A DNA stretch of 64,000 bases from Neoscytalidium dimidiatum (GCA_037367355.1 CM074697.1:2852001-2916000), one strand, 5' to 3'. Positions 12,220 to 27,490 are shown, numbered from the stretch's first letter. Notes: a model not told the origin generated them from the sequence alone. Translations and numbers: made by a program.

Positions 12220-12721
12220 TTGGGGGACCTAGCGATTGCCCAGAGGAAGATGAATCGCGCCTACAAACAGATCTTACTCGTTACCTGCCGGGCATTCACA
12301 ATAAGATGAATGCCACAAACTTCCTTGCAACCTTTAGTTTTCGTAACATCTATCTCTCTTGTCAGAAAGAAGATAGACAAGTCAACAAGTCTGTACTTGG
12401 ACCTAAGGACGCTGGTGCATGCAGAAGCTTCTGTCTGCAATACAAAATCCACGATAGCTTGTGCAGTGGTATGTGCAAGATGTTTGTCATATGTCTCACT
12501 CACATAAATTCCTGGTTCCTTCCGCATGTGCCTCTAACCTGGCGTATATCAGGCGCCTGCCTGTTTGATTGCACCTTCCGCTGACAAAAGGCAAAAGCAG
12601 CTTTTCATCTTTCCGCACGCTCCATCTGCCACGACATTTTGTGCTCCACGCATCCGCATTGCCTAGGTTCGCTGGTATTCTCTGCACCATATCATCGACC
12701 TGCCTTTAGCTCTCCGCCAAG
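12220..12721. other. Intergenic, upstream of the Arb2-domain gene
   Basis: No gene recognised. The stretch just before 12722 is pyrimidine-rich, as is common in fungal promoters. Confidence 0.5.
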
Positions 12722-14520
12722 ATGTTCAAGTTAATCGAGTCTGGCATGCCTGAAGACCCCTCGTACCCGCCGAATCTCAAACAACTCGGGTATGTACAGT
12801 AAGCCGTCGGAGTCGCCTCACTTTGACTGTTCTCAGGTACTTCATCGATGAGCGATCCGAGATCAGGACTATCAAACCGCCCCACAACTATTACAACTTC
12901 TGGATATCCAACAATGACCGAGTCAACGAGTCCTTCCGTGAAGCCATGCATGCATGCATCAACAGAGAGATCAGCCATCGCATGGTATCTCTTGGCATGC
13001 CTCCCATCTACTTACCTCACCTTACAACTGAGAAGCCCACTGCTGAACCAAGCGTCCCCATCTTCGTCACCAAGAGGGAGGAGTTGAAGAAGTTGAAGAG
13101 AATTATCGTGGTCATCAACGATGATTTTCAGGATCTTGGCCTTTGGGCGTACCGCATTGCTAGCAAGGAGGGCGGTGTCGAGTCGGGATCAGTGGTGTCA
13201 CTTGCCAAGGCAATGCAAACCAACCATTTAACTTTCACGGCTGACGCCGAGCCCGTCTTTCCTCCGACCTGCCCGGTATCGCCTCAGGAGGAGAACCATG
13301 ACCTCAAGGAGAGCTTAATCTCGAAGCCAGGCGCAAACAAGGGTCCAGGCTCCCCGATCGCAAGCAAGACGCCCGTGTCAAGCACCAACAATGCGCCTTT
13401 CAAGGTCCCGCAAGACTGGAGGGTTCCTGGCCTCGTTTTTCTCAATCCTGGTCAGCTTTTCTACTCCCACCGTCTGGACAAGGCCATGACGAAGCAGTCC
13501 TGGGACTCTCAACCACTGAAGTCAGCAATTCACCCTGTCCCTAGGATCGACCCGGTCTTCAACAAGATTGAGGGTAACAGGACCGTGTATGAGCATGTTA
13601 AGACGTCTCTCGAGAAAATCTTGAACAATCCTGATTGGGTGGCGCCAGATGCTAACATCTACATTATTGGTATCGGTAACGGCGGAGATGCCGTATTGAG
13701 GGTTTTGGATCATCAATGTGAGTATTCGCGAAGAGAACGTGCCCCAGAAATTCGGAGCAGCAGCCTAAATTTTTCGATGGAGTATCCGTACTCTCAATAA
13801 TGTCCAGTAGAATGCTTCCACTCAACAAGTTGAAATCTAGCCTCACGGACGGCGCTAATACTCCCAACAGGGCCCTTGTATAAAGACCGCGTGGCTGCTA
13901 TTGCACTGACAGACCCCACTCCAATCCAGGACCCTTTTGAGGATCACGATTTCGTAGCCTTCCTCCGTCACCGAGCCCGCGCGCTGGTGCCGTCCTCCGA
14001 GCCGTTCAGCACTCCGATTGCGGTACCCGCGGAGACAGATCATCCAAAGGAGGCTGAGCTGCTGACGAGGACTGCCAATTTCCCCGCGGCGCCGTGGCTT
14101 GAACAGATTCCGGATGTTTCTAGCCAGGATCCGATTGCCAGCCTAATTAGCCATGCCTCGGATACTCTGGTTTCTTCCATCTCCCAACTCGCCATCGAAT
14201 CGATTGCCAAGGCGCCCACTCAGCCAGTTCGCACCATGCCTCAGAAGAGTTACGAATGGGGTTACCACTACTTTCCTATCCTGTCATCTGGCGAACGCAT
14301 ATTCGGCGAGATTATTTTCCCCGTCGCGCAGCACTCAATACTTGCCTGGTTCGAGACAATTGCCAGTACTCCGAACTACCGCAACCCTCTGTTCGTGGTC
14401 CCAGAGCCCCCTCCTGAGGGCCTTGAGGATGCTCAAGTCTTTGATGCGAAGAGAGAGGCCCCGAAAAGCGTCTTGGAGGACGCTACGAACAAGGCTGAGA
14501 TGGACGATAGCAAGGCGTAA
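12722..14520 (+). CDS. Arb2/FAM172-like domain protein
   Basis: Exons are 12722-12789, 12837-13717 and 13871-14520, giving 532 residues. The N-terminal PPNLKQLGYFIDERSEIRTI resembles the start of Arb2/FAM172 proteins. The later segment PDANIYIIGIGNGGDAVLRV corresponds to the alpha/beta-hydrolase-like nucleophile region of FAM172A (FVAHSYGG). Here the usual nucleophile serine is replaced in IGNGG, so hydrolase activity is doubtful. RVAAIALTDPTPIQDPF matches the following VTAVALTDSVHNVW strand. A region of about 90 residues after residue 165 is serine/proline-rich and probably disordered. In fission yeast, Arb2 is part of an Argonaute complex acting in heterochromatin, and the same domain ends class II histone deacetylases. 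A role in chromatin or small-RNA silencing is therefore plausible but not shown. Confidence 0.72.
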
Positions 14521-15755
14521 ATAGCACATTATCAGACAGCGGGGCGTATGTATTAAGGTAATTCACTATCCGCTCTGGGGCCTGCATGCACGTCATACAC
14601 ATCATATACAAGCCTCAAGACGGAAAAAATTTGACTGGTCATTGCTCTCGGTTCAGTGTCCAGGTTGAGAATAGGCCAGGCCCAGATTCTGGGGAAGCAC
14701 GGAGATCTGGAGCAGGACCTGAGCCCCAGATTGGAGCAGCAAGGTCGGATTTAGGTTTGAGGGGCGGACGGGAGCTCACGACAGAAGGATGTGTGATGAT
14801 GCCATGTCTGACTCGACGAGAACGGGCAATATTACATCACTGGCCGGCTCGGTCCGCCGTAGGTGCGAAGATCGTACCGCCGGCGCGGACGAGGGGCAGC
14901 CGAAGGTCATCACAAAGAAGGCGACCCACCGGTCAGCAGAAATTTCTAATCCGCACAATGATGCAGAATGAAAGAGCAAGGGCACGAGCGTCGAACCTTC
15001 GGGCAAGAGGCTATTGTCAGCGGCACGCAGGCCCTTCATCCGACTGTGCGGCCGGGTCGGATAGGGCGGGACCCCCGCTAAGATACGGGTTGGACTGCGC
15101 CATCCGCGCTATTCTGACAGGCGAGCACGCAAGAAGCTCGGCAACAGCGCAGGCTTGGCTTCTCCGGGCTGTCCCGAGGGCAGATTCCCCGGATCCAGCG
15201 CCATCGAGGCGGGCGTAGGGCTGAGGAAAGTTCGCAGATGCACGTGGAATGACAACAGCCGCAGGGCGACGGCGTCCCGATCGTCGACGATGCGCAACAG
15301 ACACTGACGCAGGTCTGAGAAGACGAACGACGACATGGCGGCATCATCATAGCCAGGCACGCTTCGGAGCAGCCGCCTCGATTGTTCAGCACATCGCGCT
15401 GAATAAGCGGCGTGCGGCTGTAACGACGGTGCCTGATTGGCGCGACGCGGCAGGGAGCAAGCGTACGGGCGCCCTTTTGGGCACGCTAAAATTGCGTGAT
15501 CAAGAAAACTTATGATGCCTTCAGGTCTGTGATTTCAAAGACGGAGCCGCTGGCGCCTGCCGGCGTTATATGCCCGATGCGATCTCTCAGGCGAAGGCAG
15601 TTAAGTCGTCGTCCTCCGCTTTCGCTCCGTCACTTCTACACCTCTCTCGTCGTCGAAAGTCATCTTGAATTGTCGCGGCGGAATTGCTTGATACCGCGCC
15701 ACACGCTCCCGCAAGCCACTTCAGAGCCCCTGCGCCATCTACGCGAGACCCCACC
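14521..15755. other. Intergenic region upstream of PAPS reductase
   Basis: GC-rich, with open frames on both strands but no recognisable domain or splice chain. It includes the PAPS reductase promoter and leader. Confidence 0.5.
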
Positions 15756-16708
15756 ATGTCCGACTCCCAATTCGACTGCCAGTCTCCAAGGGAGGTTGAG
15801 TCGGGCTATGCCAGCGGCTGCTCGAGCGAGGCTTCTATGCCTGACATCTTCTTCAGCAAGGCGCACCTCAAGTTTCTCAACCAGCAATTGAACAAGCTTG
15901 AGCCTGAAGGTGTGTTTCATAGTAGCCCCGCCCGCGCCGCAATGCTGACCAAGGGGATGCAGAAATCCTGAGATGGTGCCTGATCACCCTGCCGTCGCTC
16001 TTTCAGACGACCGCCTTTGGCCTGAGCGGCCTTGTCACTCTCGACATGCTCTCGCGCCTCCCCAACCCGACTAAGACCAACGTCGACCTCATCTTCCTCG
16101 ACACTCTCCACCACTTCCAGGAGACGCTTGATCTGGTCGACCGCGTCAAGAGACGGTACACCCACTTCAACCTGCACGTGTACAAGCCTGCAGGCTGCGA
16201 GACGGCGCAGGACTTCGCCGCGAAGCACGGTGAGAGGCTCTGGGAAACCAACGAGGAACTGTACGACTTCGTGGCCAAGGTCGAGCCTGCCCAGCGCGCG
16301 TACGCCGAGCTTCAGGTCAAGGCTGTTCTGACAGGCCGGAGGAGGAGCCAGGGCGGCAAGCGCGGGGATTTGGACATCATCGAAATCGCCGAAGATGGTC
16401 TGATCAAGATCAACCCCCTTGCCAACTGGTCCTTCAGCGACGTGAAGAGCTACATCGAGAAGTACAACGTCCCCTACAACGAGCTGCTCGACCGCGGCTA
16501 CAAGAGCGTGGGCGACTGGCACTCGACGCAGCCCGTTGCGCAAGGCGAGGACGAGCGCGCGGGCAGGTGGAAGGGCCGCGAAAAGTCCGAATGCGGTATC
16601 CACAACAAGAAGTCCCGCTACGCGCAGTTCTTGGCCGAGCAGGAGAGGAAGAGGCAAGAGGAGGCGTTAAGTAAGGCGCTGGAGTCTGCTCATGTCGGTG
16701 CGTCATAA
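15756..16708 (+). CDS. met16: Phosphoadenosine phosphosulfate (PAPS) reductase
   Basis: Thioredoxin-dependent reduction of PAPS to sulfite and PAP, a cytosolic step of sulfate assimilation (Met16; sA of Aspergillus). Exons are 15756-15909 and 15963-16708, joined at E-EILRWC across a 53-base intron with a CTGAC branch, giving 299 residues. The sulfonucleotide-reductase fold is marked by TTAFGLSGLVTLDML (the SGG-like PP-loop) and DLIFLDTLHHFQETLDLV. The C-terminal motif KSECGIH contains the catalytic cysteine. There are no paired cysteines for an iron-sulfur cluster, as expected for a PAPS-type rather than an APS-type enzyme. An in-frame ATG lies 24 codons upstream at 15684, but the start at 15756 has a better context (CCACCATG) and a conserved acidic N terminus. 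The gene sits about 1.2 kb upstream of ATP sulfurylase in the same direction. Confidence 0.95.
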
Positions 16709-20004
<3,296 letters not shown>

Positions 20005-21522
20005 GTGTCTCGTTTTGTCTTCCGTTTAAACAGGGAAAAAAGAGAAGAGAAGTGTTTGGCTACGATGCGCATTGTGAATTATTCTTACTAGGCGCGAAAC
20101 GAAAAGGAACAAGGAATCAGTCACGTTATTTTTTTTTTTTTTATTTGAAGACTACGAGATATCATAGAGAGGGTCAAAGACATAGTCGACAAGACCATGT
20201 GGTCACACATCCTGCAGATTTTTTGCTAGTAGATTAGGATGTTGGTTACTCAAAGGCAAAATTTTCAGAGAAACTGCATTGTTCCCTGCGCATGAGAGGA
20301 CGTGACTTGAAAAGTGCAAGGATTGAATATCCATAGGGAAAGATGGACACTCCGGTAGGAAAAAATCGCTCAAGCTTCGCATAAGTGAAGCGAGAATATG
20401 ATTGTCTCCCCTCGCACTCCCATTTCTGATACGGAGGGGCCAGAAGCATGTATGAGACTTGTGAGATGTGAATTCAGCCGAAGATCGGCTGCCCTACTCA
20501 GAAGCCCTCCCCGCAATAAACCGAATGAGATCATCGTTCGTTTCGAAACATTCATGCGCTGCTATTCTCTCTCTCTCTCTTTCTTTTTTTTCTGGCAGAG
20601 GGTTGTTCCTGAAACTTCTCGTGTCTATGTGATTTGTATCATTCAAGGGCTTTATAGCGGGTTGTCCGTGTCGAGCATTGCCGCGGGCAGGATTGTCGGA
20701 TTGAGGCAGCAGGCGACGGCCATAATTCGTTGCCCCGTTTTTTTTTTCTTTTTTAATTATTCCCCCTTTATTTACTTTTAGCGTCTTTCATATGAGATAT
20801 TTGCCTTGGATTACTTGATCCACGAATCCTTTCACACCTACGCGACTGGTGGTTTGTATGGAAGGAGAAAGGAGCGCGATGGGGAGCATTCGGTTGATCC
20901 CGACACTTGGCTGGCTGGCTGTTCGCTCGGAGTCGCCGTCTGGTTTGAATCCGAAACCAAGCTCCTTCTCCGGGTTTTAACGGGCCGCCTCCGCCGCTGG
21001 CGGGAGGGCGCGAGGTCAAGTGAAATTGCGAGAGGCGGTTTTTTCTAGTGAGTCGTGCTGCCACCTCCCCCCCTTCCCCCTCCCTTTGAGAAAAGACACG
21101 GCCTGCGGCAACGGAGAAGGGTCCGTGTGAGGTGCGGCTACGTCATTGATAATTGGAAGCGTAGGAATGTTTCGCCGATTGTGTTTCTTGCGTTTGATTG
21201 GGCGCCCGGGTTATGGGACTGGATGGTCTTTTGTGATTGGTTGTCATGGTACGTGGTGGTCGAGAGGGTATGTCGCCGCTCGCAGCTGGAGGTGAAGCTA
21301 CATAGTTTAGTAGCAAGCACCAGACGCTTCTCTTCTCAATGGGAAAAATGATAAATTTCGTGCGCAATTATCTCGGCAACTATCGATTGATTCGTGATGT
21401 ACGTTTAAATGCAGACATGTGTTTCACCTCTGACCCAACCCGGTTCGAAAATGGTTCTTCGCCAACACAAAGCTTTCCAACAGCCAAAGAGTACAAAAGT
21501 ACAAAAAGAAGAGTGAGAGGTG
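20005..21522. other. Intergenic, no gene seen
   Basis: Contains several poly-T/poly-A tracts and a CT microsatellite near 20568-20581, with no credible coding frame. Confidence 0.5.
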
Positions 21523-21704
21523 GGGCTCAGCCGGGGATCTGATTCAACCGTTAGTTGACTTGTTATTCGTGTAAGGATCGAACTTGAGAGAAACTTACCG
21601 AACCCGGGGCCTGTCACATTTCAAGCGTTGTGTGCTTTCAAGACCTCTAAAGAAGCCTGGGAACACTACCCGAAGCGACAATCATACCACTAGACCACTG
21701 AGCC
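21523..21704 (-). tRNA. tRNA-Pro (anticodon CGG) with an anticodon-loop intron and a second, spliceosomal-like intron in the T-loop
   Basis: On the minus strand the exons are 21704-21669, 21618-21599 and 21538-21523, which join to 72 nt. The acceptor GGCTCAG pairs perfectly with CTGAGCC. The anticodon stem GTCGC/GTGAC encloses TTCGGG. Intron 1 (21619-21668, 50 nt) is at the canonical site. Intron 2 (21539-21598, 60 nt) lies between positions 57 and 58 of the T-loop. It begins GTAAGT, has ACTAACG as a branch site and ends CAG; its removal restores TTCGATC and the stem CCGGG/CCCGG. The split box B is replaced by GTTCGATCC inside intron 2. A T-rich tract downstream (TTCTTTTTG) can terminate Pol III. 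Exons are identical to the copy at 36661, while introns differ. Whether intron 2 is really spliced is inference. Confidence 0.85.
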
Positions 21705-22422
21705 GTTAAAAGCGGAGTCCAGAGTTGTTTCTGGAGTGGCTTCACGTGATTGTTGATGCTGGCGGCGGAAGTTTGTATTTATATCGATACCGGCAACGAC
21801 TTTATTGCGTGGGCGGCTAGCGGCCCGCAAAACGTGCTAAGCGAGGCCCGACGCGTCGTCTCCCAATCACTGGAGCAGGACCCTGAAGTAAAAGCTGACG
21901 ACGACGTCGACGACGGTGGGTGACGACGCGGAATTCATGCACGACGCGGAGACGTGTCACCGCGACCCCCTTTTCTCTTCCTGAATGCAGCCTGTGAGAG
22001 TCTATCATACTGCGCAGGCATACCAGTAGAGGCAAGTGACGCGTGGATGCAATATTCATTCTACATCGGAAAAACCAGGCACAATCCAAAAACACCAGCC
22101 AGTTCCCCGTGGGCAGTCACTTTTCTGCAACACGTCCGTTCACTGACACTACAAATATGCTCGAAAGATGTGCTATATTAAAGTATCAGCTTTACTAAAC
22201 AGCAACGCTGACCCTGCAACTCACAAATATCACCACACCTAACCCCTCTAACCAATGCTTAACTAGTCCTGTCTTCTCCGAATGCGCCAATCGCCTCGTA
22301 GTAGGTGACAGAGGATTTTGGTCCTCCGACTCACAGCGAATCCGCCTCGACAGTGACACAAGCACTACGGGAGTGAACCCAGCCGCCGCATGCCATGGTT
22401 CCCAAGGAGAGGGGGAGGGTCA

Positions 22423-22485
22423 AAGCAGTCGTCCGGACGTAAAGGCACGGTTATGTCCGCCACGTCCACGTCCGGATGACTGCTT
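22423..22485. repeat. Palindromic repeat element, copy A
   Basis: Left arm 22423-22440 and right arm 22468-22485 are inverted copies matching at 17 of 18 bases, around a loop of 27 bases. The right arm contains the family core ACGTCCGGATGACTGCTT. It belongs to the dispersed family with copies at 34919, 36266, 37132, 38700 and 62295. Confidence 0.85.
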
Positions 22486-24095
22486 CAGCCTCCCGCCACG
22501 CAGATACCCTTCTGACTGATGGCCGCGAGGGGACGGACCGGGCTCTCCGCGGCCAGCTCTGCCCTTTCGCCAGCCCGCTGTGGTTCCGGCCCGCGCCCTT
22601 ACTTCCTCGGTATGCAGCACAGCTTGCTTTCCTCGCTTTTACTTCCGTCATCATGACTAAATCTTCCACCACCCCACTTCGAACTGCGGGGGACAAGGGG
22701 AGGGGGTAAAAAAAAAAAAACCTTGTCTCGGATCGTCAGGAACATGGAATCCCCGTTCGGATCGACTCCGCTTGTCTTCCCACCCCCCCTTTCGAATCTG
22801 GTAAAGTGGCGGAAAACGGGCTTGCCTGATTCGATTCTTGTCAAGCCCGCGCTTCCAGATCCCGAACTAGATTAAGGAAAGGTTACAGGAGGGAGGGGGG
22901 AAATCACGACATGAGGGAAGCTGGGTCTCGTGCCGCGAGCAGTGCGGCACACAGTCGATAGAGAAGGAATGAAAACGAAATTGGGGGAGGGGAATTTTTT
23001 TTTGTGCCTCGGGATCACATGCGCTTGGCGATTCAGACGTTCGAAGTTGCGGAGGATGTGCACTGATGCAGACGCGGAGAAGCGCGGGATGAGCATAGGC
23101 AAAGCATAGGCGGGTCCCCTTATCGTCGTCGATTTCCAGATGGGGAGTGCGGGGTGGTCGGGCAATATCTGATGCGGCGCCAATGCGGGTACGGGGCGGA
23201 TGGAGATGGGGGCGGATTGGACCTCGGGAAGTAGTGTGGGAAGACCACGGCCTTGCATACCGTTATTCCGACGGCTAGAGGGTGGGGTGATGGTGTTGTA
23301 CGTTGGATTTGATGTTAATGCTGCTCGTGTGTGGTGTTGGGGTTGCGCTCAGGGGCTATGAAAAGTCGACCCGGTCGTGGACCGGGGTCATCAAGATACG
23401 AAATGTAAGTTTCCAGATCTCTGAGGTGAAGAATATATCAGTCTTTAGCGAGGATACCGTTGATCCTTGGTTAAAAAAAAAAAGGGAAAAAAATAGAAAA
23501 GGTAAGATCTAATCTTTGATTTTACCATGCCCCATGTTGAGGCTATGCTGATCGCCCGTAGTCCAGTCTTATATGACCGCAATTAGTTATATAAATAAGG
23601 CAATACCAATCATCATCCCGGCCCTCTGAGATAACTGTCGTAACTCTGCGCAGCGCGTTCGCAGTACAGTAGCACGATGAGAATCGCCGTGTTCTGAACC
23701 TGGCTATGCTCTTGAGGTACAAACCAAATCCCTGTGCTTGAATGTCTGAGACATCCCACAATCCCTAACTCTTTACTGAATGTCAGCACTAGACTCAGAA
23801 AGAAGATTGAATGTTAACTACCAAAGACCACTCGTAGGGATCCCACAGTTCCACGTCCGCGGATGTTAAATTCCAGCCAGGAACACTCGCCAATGCCGAG
23901 AGACGTGCATCGATGCGGTGGCCATATTCCAGATCAAGTCAGACATCAAGAAAATACGTACCAATCCGAAGGTTTCTATGGTCCCCCCGGTTCTGGCGGG
24001 TGTGATCACTTCTCACGACAACCGAGAAGGCCATGTACAACGGCGATAAGGTCAGAGATCAACAGCAAAGATGCTCCAATAGTACTGCGACACTT

Positions 24096-24116
24096 ACGTC
24101 CAGACGACTGCTTCAG
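24096..24116 (+). repeat. Palindromic repeat element, half copy B
   Basis: Only the right-arm sequence is recognisable (ACGTCCAGACGACTGCTTCA). No matching left arm is visible nearby. Confidence 0.65.
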
Positions 24117-24358
24117 GTGCCTATAGTCTGCAATACCAAGGAGAGTTCCTCCAATACATCTCCCCGAGAACACTCAAGCGATTGGCGATCACACATGTGG
24201 AATACGGAAAGCAGTCTAGATGATGCGGCTCTATCCATGCTCCACCTGACATACCTACCTATCTCTAAGCCAAGGGTCTACTACACAGGAAACCTACCAT
24301 TTACCAATCAGTCAACCAATCCCAAGCCCACAAGCCAACCGAAGAAGAACATAGCCCC

Positions 24359-25975
24359 TCAGACCATCTCAGGCCGGCACAATCTCTCTCCGCTCTCACC
24401 AGCACCATCCCCATCCCCCTCTTGGCCAGCCGCCTCGCCGTCTCCCACGATATCCTCATCGTAGTAGCTCAAACGCCTCTTCCGAACCAGCTCCCTGAAC
24501 TTCTCCCTCCTCTCGCTGTCCCCCCGCCACAGATACACGTCCGGGCTCAGCAGCAGCAGGCCGCTCTGCCCGTCGGCCTCCCCGCCCGCACACGTGCCGA
24601 ACCTGCTCTTCCGCGCAGCCGCCCTCGGCGTGGCCGGGAGCTCGGGCTTTGCCTCTTCTCCCGCAGCCACCAGCCATTGCGGTGGCGGCGTCGGTGCTGG
24701 GCTCCGCTGCCTCGGGCGTCTGGGCAGTGTGGACGTGGCCGGCGCGCCTGAGGCTAAGGCTGAGGCTGAGGCTGAGGCTGAGGCTGGTGCTGCCGGTCGG
24801 GGGCTCGGGTGCACAAGGCGCGGTGGCGGTGCTTGGAGCGCTGGCGGCGGCGGTGGCGGCGGCGACAGGGTGATGCACGGTTGCGGTGGGGGCAGCGGCG
24901 ACGGCGGTCGTGCGCCGCTTAGGCTGGTCGATGATGTGGTTGCGTGGCACCGTTCGGGCGTGCAAGCTTCGCGTGCCGGAGAAGCGGGTGGTTCGCTGGA
25001 GCGGAGCGATGGTTGTGGTGGACAGCGGGTGGGTGTGGATGCGGTGTCGGGGAGACGTGGAGGAAACGTTGGAATCGGGGAGGAGAATGGAGCGGTTGAG
25101 CGTGCCAAGGGCGTTTGAGGGACAGGGATGGCGCTGTGTCGGAGAAAGTTACGTTGGTATCCGCGAGTTGGCGAAGGGGTGCATTGACGCGGCGTTGGTT
25201 GCGGAATGAGGAGTGACGACTGGCAGTGCTGACCGTTTTCGAGAAGCAGAGGCGGTGGGCTATGGAGGACGCGGTCGAAGGGTTCGCTTGCGTGATACGT
25301 TTGCGATAGTGGCGAGTTGTGCAGGTGCTCACAAGCGCCAGTGTTTAGGAATGCAGCGGAGGCACGAGTGGGATGGTCGAACCGGAAGTTTCTTTGACTG
25401 ACATATCGATCCGCTGACTCTATGACGCTGTCTCTCCGATGCCGATACAGCTGTGGGTGTCGTGGTGAAGATGGGGCGTCATCAACATCATCGTGGTATG
25501 GTCGGACGTTCTCCAACCATGCTTCGATGCGAGCATTTGACTGCAAAGTGGAATCGTAATAGTCAGCTGACTCAAGGGCGGATGGATCAACGCCTTTCAT
25601 TGGTGAAGCACGTTGACGCGCGCGAAACACTGAAGGCCACGTTGGTGGAGACTGTGAAACGCGAGGAGCGGGCGGAGTGGGCGAGAGTCGGCCATCTCGG
25701 TCGAATAATTGGTCGGCGGTCAGAGGATAGGAAGTACGGTGATCAGCAATGAGCAAACGAGGAGGAGGAAGCGGAGTAAAGGCCGGCACGTCTTGGTCAG
25801 GCTCATCGACCAGGTCTCGGGCGCGGAGACGGCCATGAACAGGCGGCGTCGAAATGCGATTGGACGGAGCGAAAAGGTTGTTGGAGCGGTTGGGGGTGAG
25901 GTGGGCTCTCAGGTCAGCACGCCTATCGTAGTAACCGGGTCGGGCAGGAGTGTTGCAGAGAGTGTTTCGAAGCAA
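24359..25975 (-). CDS. Hypothetical low-complexity protein with a charged C-terminal motif
   Basis: Uninterrupted frame of 538 codons on the minus strand, which is long for chance in this region. The product is rich in proline, serine, alanine and arginine and is probably disordered over most of its length, including an alternating serine-alanine run coded by GAGGCT-type hexamers (24754-24784 on the plus strand). The only part that looks like a folded or conserved motif is near the C terminus, around SPDVYLWRGDSERREKFREL followed by a YYDEDIV-type acidic end. No known family is recognised and no function is proposed. The start could lie further in, and an upstream exon is possible. Confidence 0.55.
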   Translation of the reverse strand: MLRNTLCNTPARPGYYDRRADLRAHLTPNRSNNLFAPSNRISTPPVHGRLRARDLVDEPDQDVPAFTPLPPPRLLIADHRTSYPLTADQLFDRDGRLSPTPPAPRVSQSPPTWPSVFRARQRASPMKGVDPSALESADYYDSTLQSNARIEAWLENVRPYHDDVDDAPSSPRHPQLYRHRRDSVIESADRYVSQRNFRFDHPTRASAAFLNTGACEHLHNSPLSQTYHASEPFDRVLHSPPPLLLENGQHCQSSLLIPQPTPRQCTPSPTRGYQRNFLRHSAIPVPQTPLARSTAPFSSPIPTFPPRLPDTASTPTRCPPQPSLRSSEPPASPAREACTPERCHATTSSTSLSGARPPSPLPPPQPCITLSPPPPPPPALQAPPPRLVHPSPRPAAPASASASASALASGAPATSTLPRRPRQRSPAPTPPPQWLVAAGEEAKPELPATPRAAARKSRFGTCAGGEADGQSGLLLLSPDVYLWRGDSERREKFRELVRKRRLSYYDEDIVGDGEAAGQEGDGDGAGESGERLCRPEMV

Positions 25976-27490
25976 AGTTTTGCGCGGTTGCGAAGCTAGG
26001 GGAGGACTGGAAGTTGCATGGTTCAGTGGAGTCGGCGGTGACGTGTCGCGACGTTCCTCCGGGCCGTTGGCACTATGGTGATGGAGCCGCCGGCAGGGTA
26101 TACCGGACGACGAGGCTTCAAACCTCTCTGTTTGCCATCAGCAGCCAAGCAATTGTGACCAGGTGCAGTAGGGCTGGCAGACGGGACATGCCAGCAGCCA
26201 TTGCCGAAGAACATCTGCTTCCTGACGGGGCGGAGTTGGCTGACGGGGTCGCGTCCAAAATCCGGGGCTGAAATACCGACGGCGTGAATGGAGTCGTACG
26301 GGTTGGGCCGACAATGAGTGCTTGTTGAATTGAGTAGGTTGATCCTACAGCCGACGACACAGGCGGTCCGTCGCGCATGCCTTCGTCGAGCGCTCTCACA
26401 CCGGCATCTACGAACCATGACTGGGTGGTAATTGCTGCAGCAGGCTGCCAAGGCGACCCGAGGGGAACTGAAGCATTATTCCGGATGCAAAACGTTGATG
26501 ACAGACGAGAATCGATAGTGTCAATTTCCTCACAAGTGGATGCACTCCAGCATCCCTTCGAGTCGTGGAAAAGACGACGCAGTTCTTATTGCACGAAGAC
26601 AAGAAAATGTGATCAAGCGCGTCAAAACTGTCAGGAAGACTTCAATGAACCAAGTAACTTACCGCATTCAGGGCGCCTACCCAGTACGCGACAGCGCGGA
26701 GAGCACGGACATGGCCATGGGCTTCGACGGCAGATGCGAAGGGAAAGTAGCAACACCGGCGTCCGGACGGATCCTTCAAGTGGGCATGCGTGGTGCGAGC
26801 GTTGCGACACATGCGCTTGGTGTGAATCGGACGTGATGAGCACAGAGATGGGGCGGTGAGGGGCGAGCGGGGCGCAAGAGATGCAAGAGTCAGGAACAGG
26901 AAGCAGAAGCGGAGGATGAGGTCGCGCACAGCAGAAGTCGCGATGGGCGGAAGGGAGTTCGGTGCGACGGATGCTACGCGTACAGCAGCACATCCTTGTC
27001 GGGCAGCGGCGATCATGCCACGATGGAATGCAGAAAGCATGGTCTGAAACAAGCTTCGGGCTTCACAGAGCGGCGACATGGTTGGGTGATGAGATCCAAG
27101 GTGAGCCAAAGTCAGATAGATGGATGGCCGAGGAGCCTCGGACGGATGACGGATGACGGACGTTGGTGGAGAAGGGTTTGCAACAGCGCCGTCATCTCCA
27201 GGGGCCGTCGGAGCGGTCGTCTGGGCGGGAGAACTGATGACAAGTGCATCCGGACGACTTCGATGACGGTGACTCCACTCGCCGCTATTGCCGCTGCAAT
27301 GCTTCTGGAATCTGCCTCGTATGTACAGTACAATAGTAGGGCGGGCGGAGGGGACCAGGCTTGGCAGGCAAGGTGAGGAGTAAGCTTACGAGCCGGTCGG
27401 CGATGAAGCGGCCGGCTAAGGACAGGACTCCAGTGGCCAGGCGAATTTGAGAGGCTCAAAGTTGCATAGCAGGGAGGCGGCCTCAGGCGA

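Larger units (their letters stand above)
21705..24358. other. Intergenic region with palindromic repeats, no gene seen
   Basis: Apart from the two repeat copies listed separately (22423 and 24096), only short overlapping frames are seen. Homopolymer A and T runs occur near 22708, 22995 and 23473. Confidence 0.5.

Noticed and set aside
14586..15218. 210-codon frame upstream of PAPS reductase
   Set aside because: No recognisable motif, arginine-rich GC-driven composition, and overlapped by several comparable frames on both strands.
21539..21598. Reading the T-loop insert as a tRNA-endonuclease (bulge-helix-bulge) intron instead of a spliceosomal one
   Set aside because: No clear bulge-helix-bulge could be drawn at the insert ends, while donor, branch site and acceptor all match fungal mRNA introns. 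Direct RNA evidence would still be needed to settle it.
26752..26780. Possible further copy of the palindromic repeat (GTCCGGACGGATCCTTCAAG)
   Set aside because: Matches the core at most positions but has no left arm and differs in the central ACTGC. Chance similarity cannot be excluded.
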